NCBI RefSeq assembly: GCF_009914315.1 | Contig: NZ_CP042596.1 | Span: 1,364,001 to 1,428,000 of the forward strand | DNA: 64,000 nucleotides | Origin: Granulicella sp. WH15 | Lineage (GTDB): Bacteria > Acidobacteriota > Terriglobia > Terriglobales > Acidobacteriaceae | Reading direction: 5' to 3' | Made by a program: the position numbers and the translations under genes | Part shown: piece after piece, positions 34,406 to 43,800 of the stretch | How positions within the stretch are numbered: position 1 is the stretch's first letter | Layout of the letters: each line of letters opens with the position of its first letter | The notes under the pieces: generated by a model | What the model was told of the DNA's origin: nothing | The model's input: the letters and a program-made list of their open reading frames with translations, nothing else | Databases searched by the model: none

Positions 34406-34891
34406 TCATCGATATTTATGGCCGGGGCAAAAATCAAGTTTCCTAACACCAAGAGCTGCAAGCCAGAACTCTGGCTGCTGACCACGACGACCTTTGACCT
34501 TGTTCCCATAGCAGTCGCGTAGTGCCAGTTCCAGGGCGGTGAGTGCCACGAGCTCTCCTGCCTTGATAAGGTCACCGTACAGCCAGGAGATAAAATAGAG
34601 CATTTGTGCCCGCTTGAACTTCGCTGAAACGATCTCCGGGATGTATGCCGGCAGCCCCAACGCGGCCACAAAGTCCCGCCACTGTTCGAGCGTGTGAGAC
34701 TCAATCCAACCTACGGGGACACCCTTCAGAAGCCACGGAAGAACGAATGGCACTTCCTTTTTGTGGCCAGCGATCAGCGTGAGATCGAGATGTTGCGAAT
34801 CGTACATAATTGAATCCAAGCCCAAGGGATCGTGTTCCACCGCGTCTGTCGCGTGAGAGAGCTCGCTGCGCGTACCCCCCTTGGGGAGCAT
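34406..34891 (-). CDS. Protein of unknown function next to an integrase
   Basis: 161 residues from ATG 34891; no clear ribosome-binding site, and a later start at MYDSQHLDL is possible. The N-terminal half looks beta-rich (HLDLTLIAGHKKEVPFVLPWLLKGVPVGWIE); the C-terminal half is helical: KFKRAQMLYFISWLYGDLIKAGELVALTALELALRDCYGNK. No family recognised. It begins seven bases after the integrase stop and shares a terminator with it, so it is an operon partner of the integrase and probably element-borne. Confidence 0.6.
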   Translation of the reverse strand: MLPKGGTRSELSHATDAVEHDPLGLDSIMYDSQHLDLTLIAGHKKEVPFVLPWLLKGVPVGWIESHTLEQWRDFVAALGLPAYIPEIVSAKFKRAQMLYFISWLYGDLIKAGELVALTALELALRDCYGNKVKGRRGQQPEFWLAALGVRKLDFCPGHKYR

Positions 34892-34898
34892 AGCCCGA

Positions 34899-36098
34899 TT
34901 AGAGAGATGGATCCTGCTCCCAAGTCTTGCTTACCAATGCATCCAATCGATCCTGACGGGCTTTGACCCACCTTCCGTATATTCTCTCCGTTGTGCTAAC
35001 AAACTTATGCCCCAGCAATAGCGACACCTCCTCTAAAGGCACTCCTCTCTCAAGCAGGGAAACGGCGAATGTGTCGCGCAATTGACGAAGTCTGCCCTTT
35101 GGGTGACCGGCCGCTTTGAAGACCTGTTTAATGTCCTGCTTCCAGTCTGTAACGGAGGTCTGAGATCTCCCAGCTTCAGTATTCCCAAAGACATACTTGG
35201 GATCATGGTTTGACTCCATTGCTGCGATTACTTCAATAGCTACAGCGGGCGGTATTGGTATCGATATGGAAGTGCCCGTGTTCTGTCGGACGACCGTAAC
35301 GCGATAGAGATTTTTTTTCATGTCTCTTTGGATACCGTCTCTTTGCAGTTTCACCAAGTCATGTATGAAGAGCCCACTATGGCGAATGAGCAGAATGAAT
35401 GCACGAACTCTTTGAGCGTGGTCGCCATCCTCAGAAAACTGATATGGAATGACCTGAAGAAGTTCCTGGAATTGCTTCTCTGAGAGGGGAATCGCCTGAG
35501 GTCTCCTGACCCGGATGGGAAGCAGTTGTGGCATCCGATCGATGAGTCTGGTTTCGTAGCAGTACCACAGGAAAGTCTTTAGGCGATCCTGAACCTTGGA
35601 GCGAGTTGTAGGTGATGGATAAAGGTCCTGCCAGCCCTCGCGAAACACTGCAATGTCTTCAGACTCAATGTCGCGGAGGAAGAGATGAGATCGCTTCGTC
35701 ATAAACGCAGCGAAGCGACCGAGTTCTCTTTCATATTTTTGTAAAACGTTAACGGTCAATCCTTGCGTTTTCTTATTGCCCAGAAAACGTTGCACCGTTA
35801 AACCAATGGTTGGTTGTGATTCAGTCTCTACAGGGACAGCGGGGGGCTGTACTGCTGCTGGAGAACGAAAATGATCCTCGAGCTCTCTTTTAGCTTCTTC
35901 GGCATGTATCCAGCTACGTGTCTTCGCTGACTGTACTTTTTGCTTGCCGTCGTAAAAGTAACGCAGACTTTTCCGACAATTGCATCGCCTGTAGAAATGG
36001 TCACTTTTATGAGGACAGTTGGCGGAGTGGCGTACAAAGATCGTAACGAGTGGTACAGAGGGGATCGAGACACCGGTTCGGCCAGGGAGTGCTCTCAT
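34899..36098 (-). CDS. Tyrosine recombinase-fold integrase with substituted catalytic residues
   Basis: 399 residues from ATG 36098. The N-terminus (VTIFVRHSANCPHKSDHFYRRCNCRKSLRYF) has the Cys/His-rich segment typical of this integrase group, then a SAM-like core-binding domain and the catalytic fold. In the catalytic boxes the first Arg is Phe (RHSGLFIHDLVKL where GLRI-x-D is usual), the beta-hairpin Lys is Asn (RQNTGTS where QKTG is usual) and the H of H-x-x-R is Arg (RQLRDTFAVSLLERG). The second Arg, the LLGH His and the Tyr (TERIYGRWV) remain. The frame is intact, but strand cleavage is doubtful. It sits in the usual position, 80 bases from the 3' end of tRNA-Cys. Confidence 0.82.
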   Translation of the reverse strand: MRALPGRTGVSIPSVPLVTIFVRHSANCPHKSDHFYRRCNCRKSLRYFYDGKQKVQSAKTRSWIHAEEAKRELEDHFRSPAAVQPPAVPVETESQPTIGLTVQRFLGNKKTQGLTVNVLQKYERELGRFAAFMTKRSHLFLRDIESEDIAVFREGWQDLYPSPTTRSKVQDRLKTFLWYCYETRLIDRMPQLLPIRVRRPQAIPLSEKQFQELLQVIPYQFSEDGDHAQRVRAFILLIRHSGLFIHDLVKLQRDGIQRDMKKNLYRVTVVRQNTGTSISIPIPPAVAIEVIAAMESNHDPKYVFGNTEAGRSQTSVTDWKQDIKQVFKAAGHPKGRLRQLRDTFAVSLLERGVPLEEVSLLLGHKFVSTTERIYGRWVKARQDRLDALVSKTWEQDPSL

Positions 36099-36123
36099 AG
36101 CCCGGATTTTAGACTAAGACAAA

Positions 36124-36149
36124 AGTAAGGTAATATGTTTTACCTTACT
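36124..36149. repeat. 10-bp inverted repeat between integrase and tRNA-Cys
   Basis: AGTAAGGTAA (36124-36133), six-base spacer, TTACCTTACT (36140-36149), perfectly paired. The size suits a tyrosine-recombinase core site or an operator for the integrase; it could also be the terminator of tRNA-Cys, though no T-run follows. Confidence 0.5.
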
Positions 36150-36179
36150 CGCAAATTATTGATTATAAAGAAGTTATTT

Positions 36180-36254
36180 TGGAGGCGCGGGTCGGGATCG
36201 AACCGACGCATAAAGGTTTTGCAGACCTCTCCCTTACCACTTGGGTACCGCGCC
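36180..36254 (-). tRNA. tRNA-Cys (anticodon GCA)
   Basis: A full cloverleaf on the minus strand: acceptor GGCGCGG with CCGCGCC, D-arm, anticodon loop CTGCAAA with GCA, T-arm CGGTTCGATCCCG, discriminator U and encoded CCA (36180-36182). It is the target-type tRNA for the neighbouring integrase. As the only tRNA-Cys seen, it is also the species the Cys-leader attenuators would sense. Confidence 0.95.
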
Positions 36255-36308
36255 CCGGGTGCCGTACAGCTCAGATTGTGTATGAAGTGTACTGCGGATG
36301 GGTTTTCT

Positions 36309-36383
36309 TGGAGCGGGAGACCGGGGTCGAACCGGCGACATCTTCCTTGGCAAGGAAGCACTCTACCACTGAGCTACTCCCGC
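36309..36383 (-). tRNA. tRNA-Gly (anticodon GCC)
   Basis: A full cloverleaf on the minus strand: acceptor GCGGGAG with CTCCCGC, D-arm AGCTCAGTGGTAGAGT, anticodon loop TTGCCAA with GCC, T-arm CCGGTTCGACCCCGG and encoded CCA (36309-36311). It is upstream of tRNA-Cys in the transcript, 54 bases apart. Confidence 0.95.
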
Positions 36384-36447
36384 TCTCACAAGATCAACTA
36401 TATCGAGTATGAACGTTTGGGTCAATCTCGGCTGAGGAATACTCGGC

Positions 36448-38370
36448 TTAATAGTCCGTTCCGGCAGGAATGTTGAAGACGATTTTCGCACTGGCCATCG
36501 CATCGCTGCGGCGGCGCACCAGGTGGGGAGTGATGGTCAAAAGCAGCTCAGAGGTATCGTTTTCGCTGGTCTTATCCGATGCCCCCTGAAATCCAGGCAA
36601 ATCGCTGATGCCCGGTGTCCCGTTGATTGCAGCCGACTCCGTGCTGCTGAGCGCCGAGACCAAAACCGCAGGGGTCCCCTCCTGCACTCCGATATCGGAG
36701 GTCAGAAAGCGGCTGGAGAGGACCGGGTTGCCCAGCGCGCTTTGGCCTGTGAGCGCCTCGATCTTCAGCTCGACGTGAACCGAGATCATGCCGGAGCGTT
36801 CCACCGCGGGCGTCGTCTTGAGCGTCAGCCCGATGTCTTCATACTGCACCTGGGGCACCGTCAGCGACGAGCCGGTTCCGAGAAACTGCGAGGCGAGCGA
36901 CGCTGCGCTGACGCCGTTGATCGTGACACCGGCAAGCGCCGCGGAGGTCGAGCTGTTCAGCCCGTTCGAGTAGCTGGAGGTCGTGATGGGGTACTTTGAC
37001 CCGACCCGGAAAGTGCTGCTCTGGTGATCGCCCACCCGCACCTGAATATCGTCCAGCGCGCGGGTGTCGGACGAGTTGATCGCCAGGTTGAAGGTCGCCG
37101 CGGGGGCTGAGACGCCGATAGTGCTGATGCCGCCGCCAAAGACACCGAAGAGCCCCGAGAGCAGGCTGCTCGAGGCCAGCCCCGTGCCGAGCAGAAAGAG
37201 CGCTTCCGTGGCGATATCAGTGTAGTAGTTGCCCGTCAGTTTGATGAGCCCCTGAGAGATAGCCTGGTTGACCGTGCTCTGGTTCGCCGTGACCAGCGAC
37301 TGCGCCTCCGATGCGATGCTGAACGCCCCCACCGACTGCGGCCCCGCCAAGCCAATGTTGCGGATGCGCATCTTGTCGATCTCGTAGAGCTTCATGTCCA
37401 GCATCACCTGCGCGCCGCCGTCGATCAAGTCGGCAAGCACGTAGTTGACTGCCTTTAGGGTCTCCTCTGGGGCGCGGATGACCATGCTTCCGGTGGACGG
37501 CTGCACCGTAACCTGCTTCACATCGAAGACGTTGCGAATGACATTGCCGAGCTCGTTGATCTCCGTATTGGTGGTGCCGGGGACGAAGATCGTCTCCTGT
37601 AGCAGGTGCTCGAAGTGTTGACGGTTCTCCGGCGTGTCTTTGACGATCAGGATGGAGGTCGGATCGAGCGCGACCGAGAAGAGGCGGCACATGCGCATCA
37701 GAGTCGGCATGGTCTGGGCAAATGGAGCCGGGGCGAGCGTAAATCGGAGCTGTTCCGAGGTGACGGATTCGTCGAAGCTGGCTCGTATCCCGTAGGCTGC
37801 GGCCACCTGCCGCACCACCTCGCGGACGTCCCCGCGCAGGTCGAACGGCATCGAGGTCTTGGAGGCTTTTATCTCTATCGGCCCGGCGATGGTTGCCACA
37901 TCGTTCCGCCAAGGCTGATTGGGGGGCGGGGGATCGGGATGAAACTCCAGCGGTATCGGCGATGCCGCATCCAGATGCTGGGTCACGATGGGGTTCGCGG
38001 GGTCAATCTTCTTCGCTTGGGCGAGCAGGGAATTGGAGCGTTCGACCTGTCCGGTTGCGCGTGCCTGTGCCGCCTGCTGGACCAGCTCGGTGATGTGGTG
38101 CTCGCGCGCCAGCGCGAGTGCCAGGGCATACTCGGGCTTACTCGGATTGAGTGCCACGGCCTGCTCGAAGTCGGCCTCGGCCTGAGTCAGGTTCTTATGG
38201 TCGAGCTGGCGCGCCCCGGCCAGGTACAGGTTCTCTGCCTTGGCAGGGTCGTGCGCAGGGGCGGATGTCTGCGCGAATGCCTGCGTAGCCAGAAGCGCAA
38301 TGGCAATCGGCAGCCGCACGGGGCGGGCCATGGTGGTACGTAAGGCTCGAAGAGTGCGAAGTTGCGTCAT
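36448..38370 (-). CDS. Secretin-domain protein with N-terminal TPR (type II/III secretion or pilus-type)
   Basis: 640 residues from ATG 38370 (a second ATG, MARPVRLPIA, lies 13 codons in). A signal sequence (RLPIAIALLATQAFA) is followed by TPR-like repeats (AENLYLAGARQLDHKNLTQAEADFEQAVALNP), secretin N-domains (FDLRGDVREVVRQVAAAYGIRASF; NVIRNVFDVKQVTVQPSTGSMVIRAPEETL) and the secretin core (VMLDMKLYEIDKM; VQYEDIGLTLKTTPAV; ELLLTITPHLVRR). Secretins form large outer-membrane channels. No other secretion gene is adjacent, so the system served is unknown; acidobacterial TPR-secretins are often isolated like this. Confidence 0.85.
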   Translation of the reverse strand: MTQLRTLRALRTTMARPVRLPIAIALLATQAFAQTSAPAHDPAKAENLYLAGARQLDHKNLTQAEADFEQAVALNPSKPEYALALALAREHHITELVQQAAQARATGQVERSNSLLAQAKKIDPANPIVTQHLDAASPIPLEFHPDPPPPNQPWRNDVATIAGPIEIKASKTSMPFDLRGDVREVVRQVAAAYGIRASFDESVTSEQLRFTLAPAPFAQTMPTLMRMCRLFSVALDPTSILIVKDTPENRQHFEHLLQETIFVPGTTNTEINELGNVIRNVFDVKQVTVQPSTGSMVIRAPEETLKAVNYVLADLIDGGAQVMLDMKLYEIDKMRIRNIGLAGPQSVGAFSIASEAQSLVTANQSTVNQAISQGLIKLTGNYYTDIATEALFLLGTGLASSSLLSGLFGVFGGGISTIGVSAPAATFNLAINSSDTRALDDIQVRVGDHQSSTFRVGSKYPITTSSYSNGLNSSTSAALAGVTINGVSAASLASQFLGTGSSLTVPQVQYEDIGLTLKTTPAVERSGMISVHVELKIEALTGQSALGNPVLSSRFLTSDIGVQEGTPAVLVSALSSTESAAINGTPGISDLPGFQGASDKTSENDTSELLLTITPHLVRRRSDAMASAKIVFNIPAGTDY

Positions 38371-38580
38371 TCCTGTTCGTTGGACGAAGGATACCCCAAA
38401 GGGCTGCCTGATATGCCGTAACCGTGTGGAATTATCGCTTGGCGGTCACAAAATGGGATTTCCAGGCAAAGTGCCAAACCCAAGCGCGGCACAAAGTAAC
38501 CGACAGGAGAGAGTGTCGTTGCTTTTGTTTCTGGGATAGGTCTGGGATTTAGCCCAAGGTGTGCTTTTTCAAAAGCCGCA

Positions 38581-38757
38581 GAGACTGTCCTGCCGGACGA
38601 GCCTCCTTCGCGGAGGGCAGGCATTTGCGTGCCTTTTTAGAGCTTTGCGTAGTCCTCCCTTTGGTCGGCAACAAAAATGCCCGCTGTCGACCAACGGGAG
38701 GCCCCATACAGACAATCCCATCCACACCGCTCCGAGAACGGTACGAAGTTCACTAGC
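38581..38757 (+). repeat. Dispersed hairpin repeat, copy A (most complete)
   Basis: Three parts. Part 1 (38581-38640) begins GACTGTCCTGCCGGACG, contains GCCTCC/GGAGGGC arms and ends in a terminator-like hairpin GGCA-N6-TGCC plus TTTTT. Part 2 is an inverted repeat CTCCCTTTGGTCGG (38655-38668) with TCGACCAACGGGAG (38687-38700). Part 3 is a tail ending TCCGAGAACGGTACGAAGTT and CTAGCGG. The last bases provide the TAG stop of the Fis-like gene (38753-38755). Related copies are at 40683, 49282 (inverted) and 58568. Confidence 0.75.
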
Positions 38758-39034
38758 GGATGCTGGCTATGTTGCTGGTCAGGCGGGGGCGCTCGCTTAC
38801 TACAGGGCGGCGCATCCCCAGACGGATCTGGGTCGTGTCAAGGTCCAACTCCGTGAGCGTACGGCTCAACGTATTGCGGTGCATCCCAAGCTCGGTAGCG
38901 GCCTTGCACTGGTTGCCCTTATGCTGCGCCAGCACCTCTAGAATGTAGCGCCGCTTGAACTGGCGAACCGCGTCCGTGTAGTTAATTCCGGCGCTGTGCA
39001 TCTGGGTAATCAAGCTGTCAAGTTCGCGCTTCAA
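38753..39034 (-). CDS. Small Fis-type helix-turn-helix regulator
   Basis: 93 residues from TTG 39034 with AGGAG seven bases upstream. The core YILEVLAQHKGNQCKAATELGMHRNTLSRTLTEL is the Fis/NtrC C-terminal helix-turn-helix (HTH_8). The N-terminus ELDSLITQMHSAGINYTDAVRQFKRRY matches the stand-alone acidobacterial Fis-like form. Its stop codon lies inside repeat copy A. It may regulate nearby genes or act as a nucleoid protein; targets unknown. Confidence 0.85.
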   Translation of the reverse strand: MKRELDSLITQMHSAGINYTDAVRQFKRRYILEVLAQHKGNQCKAATELGMHRNTLSRTLTELDLDTTQIRLGMRRPVVSERPRLTSNIASIR

Positions 39035-39093
39035 GGGGCTCCTTAGCTTGCGGCCGATAGGCGGCCGCGTCCGTGAGTGTCACAAGATTTCAG

Positions 39094-39663
39094 TTATTCG
39101 GAATGCTTCCATTCCAGCAACGTATGCGATTTTCTGTGCCCAGGTGACTGGTGAAGCATATGGGTTGCGCCGTCGGCAACCTGCTTCTGAAAATGCGCGG
39201 GCACAACGAAGGATAGCGCATGAGCCTCCGCAAGGAAATAGGGGGCGAGATGAGAATTTTTCACCCAGGTCGAATTGGGACCAAATGCGGCAATCGACGT
39301 CATCAGCACGGCGGCGATGACGCAGCCGCGTAGAACCCCAAAGGCCGCGCCCAACAGCCGGTCCAGCAGCCCCAATCCTACGGCGGCGACTGTCCTGCTC
39401 AGCAGGCTGGCGACGAGGCTGAATGCGACCACGATTAGAGTCAGCGTGAGCAGAAAGGCCACTACCTCCGCCGTCTCGAACGAGGGAATCCACTGGTTGA
39501 GCGTCCGGGCCAACGCCACGTAGTTCCAACTGGCGATGAGAATCCCGGCGATCAGGCCGACGATCGAGAATAGAACGCGAATGATGCCGCGGGAGAATGC
39601 GCTTACGGTGGAGCCGATCAGGATCAGGATCAGCACCCAGTCGAAGCCATTCAGCCCGTTCAT
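39094..39663 (-). CDS. cvpA: CvpA-family membrane protein
   Basis: 189 residues. FDWVLILILIGSTVSAFSRGIIRVLFSIVGLIAGILIASWNY, then further helices (VVAFLLTLTLIVVAFSLVASLLSR) and LGLLDRLLGAAFGVLRGCVIAAVLMTSI follow the CvpA pattern: four helices with a conserved G-x-x-R after the first and L-D-R-x-x-G-x-x-x-G before the last. ATG 39663 overlaps the purC stop (ATGA), so it is translationally coupled to purC, matching the purine-locus association of cvpA elsewhere. CvpA is linked to colicin V production and envelope homeostasis. Confidence 0.88.
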   Translation of the reverse strand: MNGLNGFDWVLILILIGSTVSAFSRGIIRVLFSIVGLIAGILIASWNYVALARTLNQWIPSFETAEVVAFLLTLTLIVVAFSLVASLLSRTVAAVGLGLLDRLLGAAFGVLRGCVIAAVLMTSIAAFGPNSTWVKNSHLAPYFLAEAHALSFVVPAHFQKQVADGATHMLHQSPGHRKSHTLLEWKHSE

Positions 39664-40604
39664 GATGCAGCCTTATCCCCGCCGGACTCCTCCAGCGAAT
39701 CCCGCCCCGTGAGCAGGTGGAAGGCCTGCATGTACTTCTCGCGGGTGCGCGCGACCACCTCGTCCGGCAGCGCGGGAGCGGGTGCCTGCTTGTTCCAGTG
39801 GATCGACTCCAGGTAGTCTCGTACGTATTGCTTATCGAACGATGGCGTAGGCCCACCCGTGACATACTCGTCGGCCGGCCAGTAGCGGCTGGAGTCGGGC
39901 GTCAGCACCTCATCACAGAGTGCGATGCGGCCATCGATCAGGCCGAACTCGAACTTAGTGTCGGCCAGGATGACTCCCTTGGTGGCCGCGTAGGCGGAGG
40001 CCTTGGCGTAGATCGCGAGCGTCAGGTCGCGCAGCGCCTCGGCGTACTCGCGCCCGATGGTATCGATGACGGTGGAGAACGGAATGTTCTCATCGTGGCC
40101 GCCGGTGTTGATCTTGGCGGCGGGGGTAAAGATCGGCTCGGGCAGACGGTCGGACTCACGCAGACCGGCGGGCAGGTCGATGCCGCAGACCGCGCCGGTT
40201 GCCTGGTAGTCCTTCCAGCCGGAGCCGGAGAGGTAACCCCGCACGACGCACTCCACCGGGAACATCTCGGCCCGGCGCACCAGCATCGAGCGGCCCTCGA
40301 GCTGTCCGCGATAGGGCGCAAGCGAGGCGGGGAACTTCGAGATATCGGTCGAAATCACATGCGAGGGAACGAGGTCGGCCAGAAAATCAAACCAGAACCG
40401 CGAGATCTGGGTCAGGATGCGGCCTTTGTCCGGGATGCCGGAGCCAAGGATGTGGTCGAACGCCGAGATGCGGTCGGTGGCAATGAAAAGCAGGTCGCCG
40501 GGCGCGTCGGCGGTGGCGCCGGGCAACGCATAGATGTCGCGGACCTTGCCGCGTGCAAGCAGAGGAAGGGAACCGAGTTCCGTGGTGAGCAGAGCGTCAT
40601 TCAT
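39660..40604 (-). CDS. purC: Phosphoribosylaminoimidazole-succinocarboxamide synthase (SAICAR synthase)
   Basis: 314 residues. It catalyses ATP-dependent joining of aspartate to CAIR, a step of purine synthesis. Motifs: GKVRDIYALPG at the N-terminus, ATDRISAFDHILGSGIPDKGRILTQIS, ECVVRGYLSGSGWKDYQATG, and ADTKFEFGLIDG near residue 215. The length fits the longer (about 300-residue) PurC form. It is coupled to cvpA by a four-base overlap. Confidence 0.97.
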   Translation of the reverse strand: MNDALLTTELGSLPLLARGKVRDIYALPGATADAPGDLLFIATDRISAFDHILGSGIPDKGRILTQISRFWFDFLADLVPSHVISTDISKFPASLAPYRGQLEGRSMLVRRAEMFPVECVVRGYLSGSGWKDYQATGAVCGIDLPAGLRESDRLPEPIFTPAAKINTGGHDENIPFSTVIDTIGREYAEALRDLTLAIYAKASAYAATKGVILADTKFEFGLIDGRIALCDEVLTPDSSRYWPADEYVTGGPTPSFDKQYVRDYLESIHWNKQAPAPALPDEVVARTREKYMQAFHLLTGRDSLEESGGDKAAS

Positions 40605-40682
40605 CTAGTCCAGTATCGCCCACTTTGGGCGGCTGGTGACGTAGGAATCTGCTCGGTTATCTTGCAAGCAAAGACTTTGAAG

Positions 40683-40790
40683 TTCTCCCGTTGGCCGGAA
40701 AGCAAAATTCTTGCTGCCGACCAGCGGGAGGCCCCATGCAGATCACTCACCCATGCAACCCCGAGAACCGCACGAAGTGCCGCCTGCCCG
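40683..40790 (+). repeat. Dispersed hairpin repeat, copy B
   Basis: Inverted repeat CTCCCGTTGGCCGG (40685-40698) with CCGACCAGCGGGAG (40717-40730), then the shared tail GCCCCATGCAGA... and CCGAGAACCGCACGAAGTG. Part 1 of copy A is absent. It fills the gap between the purC start and the smc stop (40605-40812). A GCCC...GGGC and T-rich stretch (about 40787-40809) closes it. Confidence 0.7.
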
Positions 40791-40812
40791 GCGTTAGGGC
40801 GCTTTTTATTCT

Positions 40813-43800
40813 TTAAGCGACTCGCCGAGGCTGATCGTCCTGATCGCGGTTGCGGTTGGTCCTTCCCAAATTGACGCTGACAATCTTGCTAATGCCCGGC
40901 TCCTGCATGGTTACGCCGTAGATCACATCGGCCTGAGCCATCGTGCGCTTGTTGTGGGTGATGGCGATAAACTGCGTATTCTTCGCCATGTCGCTGATGA
41001 GCTTGGCATAACGGCCCACGTTGGTCTCATCGAGCGGCGCATCGACTTCGTCGAGGATGCAGAAGGGCGCGGGCTGGAACTGGAAGATGCCGACCAGCAG
41101 CGAGAGCGCGGTCAGAGCCTTCTCTCCTCCGCTCAGCAGCAGGATGTTCTGCAGCTTCTTGCCCGGAGGCGACGCGACGATCTCGATGCCGGAGGAGTCG
41201 GAGTTCGGGTTGTCCGGGTCCGTGAGCCGCATGAACGCCTGTCCACCGCCGAAGAGCTTCGAGAAGGTGACCGAGAAGTTCTCGTTGATGATCTTGTACG
41301 CCTCGTCGAACTTGACCCGCGATACGTCATCGATCTCCTTGATCGACGCCTGGGTGTTGGAGATCGAGTCCAGCAGGTCCTTGCGCTGGGTGTCGAGGAA
41401 GCTGTGCCGCTGCGAGGCTTCGGCAAACTCTTCGAGCGCCATCATGTTTACCGGCCCCATCTGTTCGAGCCTGTGCTTCAGCGTCCGCGACTCGGTCTCC
41501 TGCTCGTTCAGGGCCTCTCCCTCGATGCGGACGATGCTCTCATCGGCGCGCAGCTCCTCGGACGGGATCGCGAGATCGTTCAGGCAGGTCTCCTCGATGT
41601 GCTCGAGGTCGGAGCTGAGCTTGGCGGCGTGCGCGGCGTGGTGCGACCGCTGTTCGCGTAGAGCCTCCGTCTCCGCCCGCAGGGCACGCAGCTTCGAGTC
41701 CAGCGCGGCGGTCAGGGTGCGCAGTTCGGCCGCCTCGGCGGTCAGGCGAGCGCTCTGCGCGACGGCGGTCGCACGCGTCTCGGCCAGCTCCTCGTGCTGG
41801 CTGCCGAGGCCGCTCGTCTCCTCTTCGCGGCGCTGCTTCTCGGTCGCGGCGGAGGCAAGCTGCTGCTCGAGCTGCCCGATGCGCTGCTGCTGCGCGTTGT
41901 AGAGGCGCGTGGTCTGCTCGAAGTTGGCCTGCGCGTTGCGCCGCCGCTCCTCAAGCCCGGCCAGAGCGGCTCCAGCAGCAGCTGCGGTCTGTTGCAACTG
42001 CTCGCGCTCGCTGCGCAGAGCCTCCACCTGGGCCGTGATCTCGGTCAGTCCAGCCTCCAGCGCGGCCCGCTCGCTCTCGAGCGCCGTTGCCTGCTGCTGA
42101 CGGCTGGCGATCAGGTCCGCCTTCTGGTTGCGCGCCTCGCGGTTGCGATCGGTCGACTGCATCCAGTCCTGCAAACGCCGCTCGATGCGGGCGCTCTCGG
42201 ACTCCATCTGGCGCAGCGCCGCGCCGGAGTTGGCCGACTCACGCTCAGCATCGCGGCGCTCGTGGTTCTTGCCCTCGAGAGCGGCGCTGTGAGCCGCCAG
42301 CTCGTGCTGCAACTCCTGCGTGCGCAAATCGGTCTCGGTCAGCTCTTTCTCGAGACCCGCAAGCTTATCGGTAATCTCACGCAGCTCGCGCTTCAGCGCC
42401 AACGGTCCGCCGGAGCTGGGCCGTCCGCCGGTGACGGTGACGTGGTGGAAGGTCTCGCCGGTGGGCGAGAGGAACCACGCATGGGGATGCTCGAGCGCCA
42501 GAGTCCTTGCCGTGGTCGAGTCCGGCGCGACGAAGCCCTCGCGCAGCTTGGGCAGCAGCACCTCCAGAGAGCGGCCAAAGCCGTTGAGCACTCGGATGCA
42601 CTCCCGCAGCGGCTTGACGCCCTCGCCAGTCGGCTTTGAGAGCGACTCCTGCCCGCCGGCATGGGGATTCTCCGACCCCGGCTCGACCAGGAAGGTCGCG
42701 CGTCCGGCAACGTCGGACTTCAGCAGCCGAATCCCGTCATCAGCCGCATCCCAGCTCTTGACGACGATGTAATTCAACTCATCGCGCAGGAACTCGTCAA
42801 CCACCTGTTCGTATGCACCATCGACCTCGAGGAAGTCGGCGAGCGTGCCCACAATCGGATTCGGTTCGCCGGTGTTCGTGGCCTTCTTGGCGCTGGCGCG
42901 GAAGATATTTTTGACCGTATCGGTCGAGTAGGAGTGGTCGCGGATGAGCCCTTCGAGCGACTGTCTGCGCCCGTTGAGACCGGCGACCTCGCCACGTAGC
43001 TGGTCGCCGCGACGCTTGCTCTGGTTCTCCTCGGTACGCCCGGCTTCCAGTTGCAGACGCAGCTCGGAGATCTCCATCTCCAACCGCTTCAGCCGGTCGT
43101 TCACGCTCTCGAACGAGAGCTTCGCCTGACCGCGTTGCAGGTTCAGGCTCTGCAGCTCCTGACGCGCCGTTTCGGACTCTGAGAGCAGCCGCTCCGACTC
43201 GCGATCAAGCCCGGCGAGAGCCGCCTCGGCCTGTGCCTGTTCGTTGCGGATCTGGTTGGCGCGCTGCATCAGTTGCATGGAGTGGCGGCGGTTCTGCTCG
43301 GCGGCCTGCTCCTTGCTGTTGACCGCGAAGAGCGCCTGCTGGGCCGCCTGTTGCTGTCGCTGGGCCTCGGCACGCGATCCCGCGGCCTCGCTGTTGGCGG
43401 AGTCGAGGAAGCTGCGCTGCTCCTGTTGCTCAGAGGAGAGCGCTGCAAGCTGCGCCCGTGCGGCCTCCATCTCAGCGGCCCCGGAGGCCAGTCGCGCGGT
43501 CAGCTCGGCGATGCGGTCGACGTTGGCGGCCGAGCGCGCGGCGATGCGCTCCAGCTCTACAGCGGACTGGTTGGCGGTGGCGCTGTGCTCTCGAATCTGC
43601 TGGTCCAGCGAGTAGCCGTGGCGCACGCCCTCGGTGTGCTCCACGTCCATGGATTCAATATCGGCGGCCTGCGCGTCGATCTTTACCGTCAACTCCGCAA
43701 GCTGTGCGGTGGTGGAGGTCTGGTCGGCGTCCAACTGAGCGATACGGCTCGAGAGCACCACGCGCAGCTTGGCGCGCAGCTCATCGCGAATCTGGCCGTA

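Noticed and set aside
33373..36179. Second copy of the tRNA-Cys 3' end marking the far end of an integrated element
   Set aside because: No repeat of the T-arm and acceptor sequence was found to the left by eye; the other end is lost or outside this stretch.
39717..40874. 385-codon plus-strand frame opposite purC
   Set aside because: Antisense to an unmistakable PurC.
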